This document shows positions 28,301 to 35,921 of a stretch of DNA of 64,000 bases, one piece after another; within the stretch, counting starts at the first letter, position 1, and every line of letters begins with the position of its first letter. The DNA is from Cyanobacteria bacterium SZAS-4 (GTDB lineage: Bacteria > Cyanobacteriota > Vampirovibrionia > Obscuribacterales > Obscuribacteraceae). The DNA is taken from NCBI GenBank assembly GCA_018266255.1, contig JAFEAT010000007.1, positions 427,858 to 491,857 of the forward strand, written 5' to 3'. The translations under genes were made by a program, and so were the position numbers. The notes below the pieces were generated by a model. That model searched no databases. It was not told where the DNA came from and worked only from the letters and a program-made list of their open reading frames with translations.

Positions 28301-28517
28301 ATGCCTGGATAGTTGCGACACGGCTAGAATCCATGTGATCAGGCAAGGCCGACTGCTCGATGGCACTCAAAAGCCTGGCATAAGGCGCGCTGAACGGGTG
28401 TCGATTTTTGCGGGTGCGCCTGGACAGATTCGCATCGCCCAGACCTCGAACGGCAACCTGCTCCTCTGCCCAGAGAATGACTTGGTCATTTAACAATCCA
28501 GCGTGCAAAACTATCAT
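25380..28517 (-). CDS. SNF2-family DNA-dependent ATPase/helicase
   Basis: A 1045-residue protein. The N-terminal half is the poorly conserved bacterial SNF2 N-domain. The motor starts near residue 570: ADDMGLGKTIQTLAL holds Walker A Lys604, VILDEAQ near 698 is the DExx box, ALTGTPVEN is motif III, and the C-terminal RecA-like lobe has LSLKAGGTGLNLTAANHVF and RAYRIGQ (motifs V and VI). Such proteins translocate on double-stranded DNA and remodel bound proteins; they do not usually unwind it. Co-transcribed with the SWIM protein by an 8-bp overlap. Divergent from the calpain-like gene with about 110 bp between. Confidence 0.95.
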   Translation of the reverse strand: MIVLHAGLLNDQVILWAEEQVAVRGLGDANLSRRTRKNRHPFSAPYARLLSAIEQSALPDHMDSSRVATIQAWLPSTDHLPTPSSRLLCSDDDDGFEFQQPTKHLPWVIDTVAMHALEIVALVERAESGHILAPGVILGSEFSYIIQLARFSAALVARQQYLPAVIQRGHDYFACWKPILSPDDHATVRDFVDLMPPVVRALSSVQSSSRAPSMPPVSLVTGYINAFVDDAVRCASSKVVKSMPMRSNAYLSVHDCWLHALSSASGRMNFDASEIEKFATQLEEWQHPLLISEFAEFRLCFRLEEPAIQEDELESGSVQQRADLLNAANWNVHYLLQCVKDPSLMISAEDAWMNVGAVRKTFDASNFRPREQLLRSLGQASRLSQHVDDSLKSPTPSGFALSNSNVFQFLNETALTLEGAGFGVMLPSWWRKGQRAKIKRRANIDSSMKVRGSKLTLDHVVEFDWELALGDMTLTQAELETLTSLKSPLVKIRGQWILVTQEDIQASIDFLQKKVRKKGTLGELVKLALTKTADDGAEVVVEATGWVREFLQQLNEPRGMTELPTPLSFKGELRHYQQRGFSWLDFLSQWGLGACLADDMGLGKTIQTLALIQKQKNEGSVGPVLLVCPTSVVSNWCKESARFTPELSVMVHHGGKRKKGESFVKDANHHDVVISTYSLLDRDRQHLQEISWAGVILDEAQNIKNNMTKQSVAARGLKSRYRVALTGTPVENSVADLYSIMEFLNPNFLGSSREFRERFLIPIQVEGSALAEERLKEITQPFILRRVKTDKSIISDLPDKQEMKVYCSMSKEQVTLYSAVLDDLIERLVTTDPSRRAGEILAAMTQMKQVCNHPAHFNADNSELDGRSGKLDRLVEMLEEVLRSGEKALIFTQFAEMGKLIKKQLQEKFGVEVLFLHGGVSRKVRDEMVERFQSADGPSLFVLSLKAGGTGLNLTAANHVFHYDRWWNPAVENQASDRAYRIGQKKNVQVRKFITAGTLEDKIDEIIDDKQRTADVVVGAGEGWLTKLSNADLKRVFTLSREAFV

Positions 28518-28628
28518 GCGGGTCCAGAGCGGGGATTTGCCTCAGTCGCTTAAATTATATTGGTGGGCGGCGCCCCACAATCACTGGGTACATAATATCC
28601 ATGGATTTTAGGTAAACGGGGAGGTCCC

Positions 28629-29957
28629 ATGCCCTTTGGTTCCAAAACAACCCTGGCAATCGCCCTGGTCAGTATAGTCTGGTCAGCCTCGTCACAACCT
28701 GGTGCAAACGCGGCACCGACAGCATCGAAACAGGCGCCCCCATCTCAAAGTGACATTGCCATTCGCGCTGCCTACGCACTTTATAGTCAACAGAAATTTG
28801 CCGCCTCAGCCGATGCCTTCGAAGCGATTATTCGAACCGCGACTCCAACTGCACAACTGTATTACTACGCAGCATTGGCGAATCGCGCCAGCGGGCGCAA
28901 CAACCGGGCCAAGCAACTGTGCGAATTCGTCGTTGCACACTTCCCAGCAACACAAGAGAGCACCTACAGCAAGTCGATGTTCCCGGCAAACGCTGCTGGC
29001 ACACAAGTTCGCGATGAAGAGCTTCCAGAGTCTGTCAGAAACGCGCTTCCGCCCGAAATGCAAGCGATGTTGGGAACTGCCGCAGGCAAAGCCGCCATTC
29101 GCGAAGCAATGGCCAAACAAGCAGGAAATCTGGCAACCGTTCGACAAGCAGAACAACAGGGCAAGCTGCCTAACATTGTGGTCAAAGAAGCACGCATGGC
29201 GCTCACGCCTAAACCTGTTTTCGGCGCCAAGACCGGCGCCACCCGACCGTTCACGGCTGCGGATATCGCTGCGCTCGGCGCCAATGGAATCGACCAGAGT
29301 CGCTTTCCGAACTGCTGGTTCGAGGCGTCAATGGCGGCACTTGCTGAACTTCCACGGGGACAGGCGCTCATGGCGAGCATGATCCGCTATGGAGATAAGG
29401 GGTCATATGTAGTTCGATTTCCAGGCGATGGCAAAGAATATGTAGTCTCGCAAGAGTTTCTGGAGAGAACGGGAATTCACGACAAAGCGCTCTGGGCCTC
29501 GATTATAGAATGTGCGCAAGTACAAAAATTTCCGCAAAACGCAGGAGCCGAAGGCGCTGAATCAAACCAATCGCGCCTCGAAGTCGGATTGCAATGCATC
29601 ACTGGCTGCAAGGCGGAAGTTGTCAGTCCGTCTACATGCAGCGCGCAAGAGCTGTCGACTTTTATAGGTGGCGCAGTTTCATCTAAAAACCCCATCGTTG
29701 CCGGCACTTTCGGGGCTGGAACGATCGCCTCTCTTCCCGAACTTGTGGTACCACAGCATGCGTACACTGTCATTGGTTTCGACGCGTCAAAAAACATGAT
29801 ACTGGTAAGAAACCCTCATGGTGCCAACTCACGACGATTTGCCAGCACGACAGATCCAAATCATCAGGAGTTCGAACAAATGAGCGATGGAGTTTTCAAA
29901 ATGAACATTCCCCTCTTCCAAAAATACTTTCATTCAATTGCAAGATCATTTATATAG
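28629..29957 (+). CDS. Secreted calpain-like cysteine protease with N-terminal TPR
   Basis: A 442-residue protein with a signal peptide (about 1-29, ending ANAAP). Residues 42-105 contain a TPR-like helix pair (ALYSQQKFAASADAFEAI). The C-terminal domain has the calpain (family C2) landmarks: DQSRFPNCWFEASMAAL with Cys229, HAYTVIGFD with His377, and RNPHG with Asn395, in the right order and context (family consensus QG..GDCWFL, HAY.., RNPWG). All three triad residues are present, so it is probably active. Calpain-type proteases are scattered in bacteria, and their roles there are mostly unknown. The spacing to the helicase gene suggests its own promoter. Confidence 0.82.
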   Translation: MPFGSKTTLAIALVSIVWSASSQPGANAAPTASKQAPPSQSDIAIRAAYALYSQQKFAASADAFEAIIRTATPTAQLYYYAALANRASGRNNRAKQLCEFVVAHFPATQESTYSKSMFPANAAGTQVRDEELPESVRNALPPEMQAMLGTAAGKAAIREAMAKQAGNLATVRQAEQQGKLPNIVVKEARMALTPKPVFGAKTGATRPFTAADIAALGANGIDQSRFPNCWFEASMAALAELPRGQALMASMIRYGDKGSYVVRFPGDGKEYVVSQEFLERTGIHDKALWASIIECAQVQKFPQNAGAEGAESNQSRLEVGLQCITGCKAEVVSPSTCSAQELSTFIGGAVSSKNPIVAGTFGAGTIASLPELVVPQHAYTVIGFDASKNMILVRNPHGANSRRFASTTDPNHQEFEQMSDGVFKMNIPLFQKYFHSIARSFI

Positions 29958-30050
29958 TGCAAGATTTATAGTGCAAGAGAGATTTGGCAAATCTATTTTA
30001 AAAGGACTGCGCCAGTACAATCTGCGCATGGATATCAATCGGTCGAGCAT

Positions 30051-31859
30051 TTGAAACGTCGATTCTCACTATTTCAAAAAGGTGTACTGCTAGTCGCAGT
30101 GCCAGTTCTATTCGAAATTATTTTTGTCACTATCCTCTTTCTGCTAGTCGTGCAGTCTCAGTATCAAGCGCTGCAAAGAGCGCATATCATGTCAAATTTT
30201 CAAGACATTGCAACGGCGGCGTCTGATGGATATTTAGCCGTATTTTCTTCCATTTCATACGCTACTTTACCAAGCCAACAATCCGTCGAAGACTACAGAC
30301 ATGCCCGAGGTGTTTACACTCAGCACATTCGTGCAATTCAAAATATCAGCTCACATCCTCTCACAATCAAGAGTGTTCAAGCACTGACTGAAGGCTCCAA
30401 GAAGGCGTTAGCGCTTTTGGACGACATCGAATTCAAAGTACAAAATAACGATCTTGCTATTTACGAAGGCTTCCAATACAGTCGTCGAGCCATGCTCCTG
30501 GCAAAGGAATTGAAAGCACAACTAACGGGATTTCGCCAGGAATATCAAAACGCATTGATTGAAAGCGATGAAGAAGCGGCACGGTTTCAAGCCCTTCTCC
30601 AAAACTATGTCATAGCTGGAATAACACTGAGCATAGTTATGGCATTCGGTTTGTGCTTCTATTTCAGCAAATCGATTGTGCATCGATTACAAGTTGTAAA
30701 AGACAACACGATGCGAATCGCCGCGGAAGCGCCGCTCAACAAACCAATTTCAGGCAGAGACGAAATCACCGATCTGGACAAAGCAATTCGCGGTATGAAC
30801 AGCATCATCGCCGAAACAAGAAGAAACGAAAGAGCTGTTTTAGAGAATGCATCAGACATTATTTGTACGATCGATAGCACGGGAAGATTCTCTTCCATCA
30901 ACCCAGCCTCGCTAACAATCTGGGGCTATCCAACGGATGATCTCAGGGGTCGAAGATGCATTGACGTGCTAGCTGAAGATAGTAAAAATACACTGCCGAC
31001 CAACAAAGAAACTATGGCGGCACACCCGAATGGATCATTTGAAAATCGCGTCATTACTAGAGATGGATCGTATCGAGACATGCTCTGGTCTGTGCAAAAA
31101 TCAGACGATGAGCAATCACTTTTTTGCGTCGTTCATGACATCACTGAGCGCAAAGAAGCAGAGCGATTCAAACAGCAGTTGACCGCCGTCGTCAGCCACG
31201 ATCTACGCACCCCACTCACCTCGATGCAAGGCGCACTCACACTTTTGACAATGGGCGCTCTAGGTGAGCTACCTGAGCAAGCAGCCAAGAAAGTCAAAAT
31301 TCTCGACGCAGAAATCGTGCGGCTCATTGCAATAACAAACGACCTGCTAGAAATGGAAAGCCTAACAGCCGGTAAACTTGAACTCTACATGCGCGAGACG
31401 GAAGTTGCAGATTTGTTCGAGCGCTGCAAAGACTCAGTGGAAACATTTGCTGAACAACATGGTGTCAAAATCAAAGTCGCTTCCACCGATGTTGTGATAG
31501 TTACAGACGCGGATCGATTAGCGCGGGTCGTGATCAACCTGCTCGGCAATGCGATCAAGTTCTCTCCGCCTGGAGAGACTGTTTCACTGGACATTACCAC
31601 ATCGCCCGGTCAAGTAGAAATATCCGTGTCAGATCGAGGCAGAGGTATTCCCGACGAATTTCATGAATCAATCTTCGAGAGATTCAAACAAGTTGAAGAG
31701 TCAGACTCAAAAGAAAAAGGTGGATCTGGATTGGGATTGGCAATCTGCAAATCAATCATCGAACAGTTAGGTGGAACAATCGGTGTGGAAAGTACGTTCG
31801 GCAAGGGAAGCCGTTTCTGGTTCAAACTTCCTAACCCAGAGCCATCGCAACCTGCATAG
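30051..31859 (+). CDS. Membrane sensor histidine kinase, canonical
   Basis: A 602-residue protein with a TTG start. Layout: membrane helix (about 10-32), helical sensor, second helix (about 185-205), HAMP, one PAS domain (about 260-375), DHp with VVSHDLRTPLTSM (intact His), and HATPase_c with VINLLGNAIKFSP, VSDRGRGIP and GGSGLGLAICKSI. All catalytic motifs are standard. It is homologous to the two degenerate kinases at 18433 and 20522 and serves as a useful reference for them. No response regulator is adjacent, so it is an orphan that may act on one of the regulators at 17729 or 23408. Its stop is 1 bp from the stop of the convergent SGNH gene. Confidence 0.94.
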   Translation: MKRRFSLFQKGVLLVAVPVLFEIIFVTILFLLVVQSQYQALQRAHIMSNFQDIATAASDGYLAVFSSISYATLPSQQSVEDYRHARGVYTQHIRAIQNISSHPLTIKSVQALTEGSKKALALLDDIEFKVQNNDLAIYEGFQYSRRAMLLAKELKAQLTGFRQEYQNALIESDEEAARFQALLQNYVIAGITLSIVMAFGLCFYFSKSIVHRLQVVKDNTMRIAAEAPLNKPISGRDEITDLDKAIRGMNSIIAETRRNERAVLENASDIICTIDSTGRFSSINPASLTIWGYPTDDLRGRRCIDVLAEDSKNTLPTNKETMAAHPNGSFENRVITRDGSYRDMLWSVQKSDDEQSLFCVVHDITERKEAERFKQQLTAVVSHDLRTPLTSMQGALTLLTMGALGELPEQAAKKVKILDAEIVRLIAITNDLLEMESLTAGKLELYMRETEVADLFERCKDSVETFAEQHGVKIKVASTDVVIVTDADRLARVVINLLGNAIKFSPPGETVSLDITTSPGQVEISVSDRGRGIPDEFHESIFERFKQVEESDSKEKGGSGLGLAICKSIIEQLGGTIGVESTFGKGSRFWFKLPNPEPSQPA

Positions 31860-31860
31860 A

Positions 31861-33411
31861 CTATTTGTCCGTCACAACATCTACGAGCAAACCGCGCTTC
31901 GGTCCGCTAAACTGGGCCACTATCCGTAGTGTATTTACGTGAGTGGCTCGCGGGCATGGTGGCACACTCCATTGCACGAACTTGCCCTTCTTTTGACCGA
32001 GCTCAGTCAACGAACCATCGTCATAGTGCTTGTCTGGATCTTCTGAACTGTAGTAGACGTCAGCACTCTTCAAACATTCACCGTTGATGCTGATGCTCTT
32101 CACGTTGCACGGTGTCTCGAAGTTCAACGAAACAAATGGCTTGCGAATCGGCATGGTCAGCATTTCTTCTTCATGCTCAGGATATTCGAAGTAGATGTGA
32201 TTGACGTCTTGCTTCAAATGGATCCAAGCTGGAGTCCAATCATTGACCCTACGGCCGGTGGCAGTCTCAACTGGCATCGTTTTCTTACCCAGGACTTCTG
32301 GATATTTCGACTCTAGAATATTAGCGGTTTCCACCGCATGCACATATGTGCCCAGAGGACCGGGGTGACCGTTTGCAGGATTTATGCCCAACCACAGTGG
32401 TGGATCGGGCGAGTAGAATCGCTGGTCGCCTTTGGCAAAATTGAGGAAAGTCGTAAGCGCATCGTGCCACTCGATTTGATTTTGATTGAACAGCGCGGCG
32501 ACTTTGGTGTAACGCGCATCGTAGTAGTTTCGAATTTTATCGATCAAAGTTTTTCCCGGTAGCGGTTTTTCAGTAGCGTAAACGCAACAAGGCAAGGTGA
32601 CCACGAAGGTTGGCACGTTCAGGGACTTTAGATACTTTCCGAGGTCGGCAACAGTGCCCGAATACTCATCCCAGTTTTTGCCCTGAAGCAACAACAACTC
32701 CCAGTTGGCAAAATCAAAACCATACTTTTCGCCCGACAGACGGAAAGTCAGCGTGCTCTTTCTTAACCCAGTGAAGAGTTCATCAGAGAGATTCGGAAAC
32801 AAATCTGTAAATAACGATTTGGGACGTTCGGGAATGTCATCACCAGGCAGAACCATCGTCTTGACGATACCGAAACCAGCTTTGTCACTGCCTTCATCAG
32901 GATCGTTGGTGACGTAACCCCATACAACTGCATCTGGTTTATAAATTGGCACCAGTTTTCTGGCCCATTCTAATTCTTTCTTAGTAGATGCGCCAGCCAT
33001 TCCAGCTGCGATAACTTCAACGTCGTTGTAACCACGACGTTGCAGCTCACGTTGCAGCTGACGCCACCATATCGTGTTCAGATTGGCGTAACCACTGCCC
33101 CAGACAAAGGAATCACCCATGACGAGGATACGTTTTGACTTAGGACACTTCTCTTCAACTTGGAACCCTTCAGACCTCCAAACAGGATTCTTCTCGTCTG
33201 CCCAATTTCGTTTTTTGATTTGATTGAGCAGTCGTGTATTCTCCTGACGCCACGAGTAGGAGCAGATCTTTCCCTTATCTTCGAGATAAGTGAGCACAAA
33301 TGCATCCAAAACAAAACACACCGCCAGTATTCCGATGAAGGAATACAGCAAGTAGTTGAACGCCAGACCAGGCAGTATGTCGAAACGTTTATTAGCGATC
33401 TTGAGTTTCAC
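31861..33411 (-). CDS. SGNH/GDSL hydrolase-like membrane-anchored protein
   Basis: A 516-residue protein with a GTG start. One N-terminal membrane helix (about 15-40) is followed by a probable extracytoplasmic domain with ILVMGDSFVWG (SGNH block I, catalytic Ser), GAGMAG-like ASTKKE, and VVWGYVTNDPDEG (block III-like Asn-Asp). A 140-residue C-terminal extension is beta-rich. It is a clear paralogue of the protein at 35918-37501: both share the GDS.VWG.GY.NLNTIWWRQLQ stretch and the NDPDEG motif. Last gene of the carbamoyltransferase operon. Likely acts on a surface glycan or lipid, perhaps as an O-acyl transferase or esterase; inferred from context. Confidence 0.8.
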   Translation of the reverse strand: MKLKIANKRFDILPGLAFNYLLYSFIGILAVCFVLDAFVLTYLEDKGKICSYSWRQENTRLLNQIKKRNWADEKNPVWRSEGFQVEEKCPKSKRILVMGDSFVWGSGYANLNTIWWRQLQRELQRRGYNDVEVIAAGMAGASTKKELEWARKLVPIYKPDAVVWGYVTNDPDEGSDKAGFGIVKTMVLPGDDIPERPKSLFTDLFPNLSDELFTGLRKSTLTFRLSGEKYGFDFANWELLLLQGKNWDEYSGTVADLGKYLKSLNVPTFVVTLPCCVYATEKPLPGKTLIDKIRNYYDARYTKVAALFNQNQIEWHDALTTFLNFAKGDQRFYSPDPPLWLGINPANGHPGPLGTYVHAVETANILESKYPEVLGKKTMPVETATGRRVNDWTPAWIHLKQDVNHIYFEYPEHEEEMLTMPIRKPFVSLNFETPCNVKSISINGECLKSADVYYSSEDPDKHYDDGSLTELGQKKGKFVQWSVPPCPRATHVNTLRIVAQFSGPKRGLLVDVVTDK

Positions 33412-33484
33412 GAAGTCCTACACAACTGCTCTACATTGCCACTGCTCTGCATCGACCTATTCGACACATCTTGCCAATCCACCT

Positions 33485-34096
33485 CTAGAAGAGTGTGTAA
33501 ATAAGCGGTGCAATCGCCGAACTTTGTACCAACACGCCCATCAGACCGAGCACCAGGAAGAGTACCAGGCAGGGAAGGAGAATCAGCTGTCCATGTTCGG
33601 TGAAGTATCTGAACGCGTGCAAAGAATTCAATAGCATCGAACTCTTTTGATTTCCCTTCGCAGCATTATTCTGCGAAGTGACGTTCTTATCGACCCAGCC
33701 TTCCATATTGGCGGGAGCAGCATCGGTCCAACTATAGAACGGGTGAGTGCCATAGACCTTCTGCGCAATCAATCCGATTGGCAGAACAACGATGAAGTAG
33801 ACGATGGCAATCAAGACTTTGAAAACTTGCGTAGCAACAAAGCCACCGACAAATTGAATCGCTTTTTGTGGATAACTGATCAATCCAGGCATGATTACAG
33901 TGACTGCAAGAATTCCCAGACCAACCTGGCTGACGGTCAGCCAATAGTGCTCTTGTACGAGGAAGAAATAGCGGAAGGCACCCATGAGAGTGAGTACCCA
34001 GCCTAGAGCCAATCCAAAAATAATGGTGGCTTTGAGTTCTTCATTTTCCTTTCGATCGTGAAGTCGACTCAGGTACGTTGAATTAGTCAAGTGCAA
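33485..34096 (-). CDS. SxtJ/DUF5989 fusion membrane protein
   Basis: A 203-residue membrane protein with about four hydrophobic segments. Residues 1-110 resemble SxtJ-family membrane proteins, with a double-helix unit and FIVVLPIGLIAQKVYG (compare the family's TPIGL..R..G). The C-terminal 50 residues, with GLMGVLVQSSAIAPLIYTLF, resemble DUF5989, which is usually a separate small protein encoded next to SxtJ and carbamoyltransferase genes. Here the two appear fused by a 45-residue polar linker. It overlaps the carbamoyltransferase stop by 14 bp. Function unknown; it may anchor the carbamoyltransferase at the membrane. Confidence 0.75.
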   Translation of the reverse strand: MHLTNSTYLSRLHDRKENEELKATIIFGLALGWVLTLMGAFRYFFLVQEHYWLTVSQVGLGILAVTVIMPGLISYPQKAIQFVGGFVATQVFKVLIAIVYFIVVLPIGLIAQKVYGTHPFYSWTDAAPANMEGWVDKNVTSQNNAAKGNQKSSMLLNSLHAFRYFTEHGQLILLPCLVLFLVLGLMGVLVQSSAIAPLIYTLF

Positions 34097-35921
34097 ACCT
34101 CCTTAACCATTTTTCTCTGTCCGCATCGTTGAGCGGACGATTCTTCTGTTCTTCGCGTCTCATGAATCGGTTACCGACCACCAGACAATCAATTTCAGTT
34201 GCCATAAAACAGCGATACGCGTCTTCCGCCGAGTTGACTATTGGCTCACCGCGCACGTTAAACGATGTGTTGACGATCACGGATGAACCAGTCTTCTCTT
34301 TGAATTGAGTGAGCACATCGTAGATGAACGGATTGCGTTCGTGGTCGATCGTTTGAACGCGAGCAGAGTAATCGACGTGCGTGACGGCAGGGATTTCGCT
34401 GCGAATCTGTTTCAGTTTATCGATACCGAATGAACCGTCATCGACGACTTCTTTTCGGCGCCCAGCTGAAACTGGATAACACAGCAGCATGTACGGACTT
34501 TCTTGTGGAATGTCAAAGTACTTGGTCGCGTCTTCAGCAAGCACCATCGGTGCAAACGGTCTGAAGCTTTCTCTGAATTTTACTTTCAAGTTCAAGTGAC
34601 TTTGCATTGTCTGGCTGCGAGCGTCAGCAAGAATTGAACGAGAGCCGAGCGCTCTTGGACCGAACTCAGACTTGCCTCGAGCAACAGCGACAATCTTTCC
34701 GTCAGCAATCGCATCAGCGACTTTAGTTTTCAATTCAGCATCAGTGCATTTGTCCCAAACAGCACCCAAGCGATTGAGAACATCATCATCGTCATGCGAT
34801 TTCTCTGGAATCTCATAGCCGAGGAAAGCTCCACTCATCGCATCTGGCTTAGTGACAATTCTCTCGTTACCCAGCTCATGGTGCCACATCCACAGCGCAG
34901 CACCGAGCGCACCACCGGCATCGCCGGCAGCGGGCTGAATCCAAATTTGATCGAATGGGCCTTCTCTCGAGAGCAGTCCGGTCGCCACCACATTCAGTGA
35001 CACACCACCGGCCATTACCAAATTCTTCATGCCTGTTTCTTTGTAAACGTAGTTGCCCATCTTCATAACGATTTCATTCAACACGGCTTGAATACTTGCG
35101 GCCAGATCCATTTCGCGTTGAGTAATCAGCGATTCTGCCTGACGTGGAGGCCCACCAAACAGTGAATGGAATCTATCGTTGGTCATCTCGAGTCCACCAA
35201 CGTAATTGAAGTAATGCTGATTGAGAACAATCGCACCATCGTCTTTGATTTCAATGAGCTTGTTTTTGATCAGGTCTGCATACTTCGGTTCGCCGTAAGG
35301 AGCCAGACCCATGAGCTTGTACTCACCGCTGTTGATTTTGAAGCCGGTGTACGAAGTGAAAGCTGAGTACAACAATCCAACTGAATTGGGAAAGCGAATG
35401 TGCTTGATCAACTCAATTTGATTTTTCTTTCCGGTTCCAAAAGTGGTGGTCGACCACTCTCCGACGCCGTCGATAGTGAGAATAGCGGCTTCTTCGTAAG
35501 GCGAAGGATAGAACGTGCTAGCCGCGTGCGACATATGGTGGTCGCAGAAGTGAACATGCTTATCGATGCCCAACTCTTTCGACATTTCATGACCCATCCA
35601 AAGTTTCTTGGATAACCATGACGGTAGGGCTCTGACGAAGCTTGGCAAACTAGCCGGAGCGGTGACGTGATATGTAGTGAGCAGTCTCTCGAATTTCGCG
35701 TAAGGATTTTCATAAAAGACAACATGGTCGATATCGTGTTCGGTAATCCTGGCGGCTTCCAAACAGAAATTGACAGAATTATGAGGGAAAGAACTGTCAC
35801 CTTTGTTACGAGTGAATCTTTCCTCTTGCGCTGCAGCTACGCAAACGCCATCTTCAAGCAAGGCGGCCGCAGAATCGTGATAATAAGCCGATATTCCGAG
35901 GACCCTAGTTTTCGAACTCAT
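34083..35921 (-). CDS. Carbamoyltransferase (NodU/TobZ/CmcH family)
   Basis: A 612-residue protein of the normal family length. The N-terminal Kae1-like domain opens LGISAYYHDSAAAL and contains FCDHHMSHAAS (metal-binding His), LTIDGVGEWS and MAGGVSLNVVA. The C-terminal domain starts around EFGPRALGSRSILADAR, the conserved site of the carbamoyl-adenylate-using half. These enzymes transfer a carbamoyl group from carbamoyl phosphate, via carbamoyl-AMP, to a hydroxyl of a sugar or other small molecule in the cytoplasm. It overlaps the upstream SGNH gene by 4 bp and the downstream SxtJ/DUF5989 gene by 14 bp. The acceptor is unknown; a glycan or lipid is likely. Confidence 0.94.
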   Translation of the reverse strand: MSSKTRVLGISAYYHDSAAALLEDGVCVAAAQEERFTRNKGDSSFPHNSVNFCLEAARITEHDIDHVVFYENPYAKFERLLTTYHVTAPASLPSFVRALPSWLSKKLWMGHEMSKELGIDKHVHFCDHHMSHAASTFYPSPYEEAAILTIDGVGEWSTTTFGTGKKNQIELIKHIRFPNSVGLLYSAFTSYTGFKINSGEYKLMGLAPYGEPKYADLIKNKLIEIKDDGAIVLNQHYFNYVGGLEMTNDRFHSLFGGPPRQAESLITQREMDLAASIQAVLNEIVMKMGNYVYKETGMKNLVMAGGVSLNVVATGLLSREGPFDQIWIQPAAGDAGGALGAALWMWHHELGNERIVTKPDAMSGAFLGYEIPEKSHDDDDVLNRLGAVWDKCTDAELKTKVADAIADGKIVAVARGKSEFGPRALGSRSILADARSQTMQSHLNLKVKFRESFRPFAPMVLAEDATKYFDIPQESPYMLLCYPVSAGRRKEVVDDGSFGIDKLKQIRSEIPAVTHVDYSARVQTIDHERNPFIYDVLTQFKEKTGSSVIVNTSFNVRGEPIVNSAEDAYRCFMATEIDCLVVGNRFMRREEQKNRPLNDADREKWLRRFALD

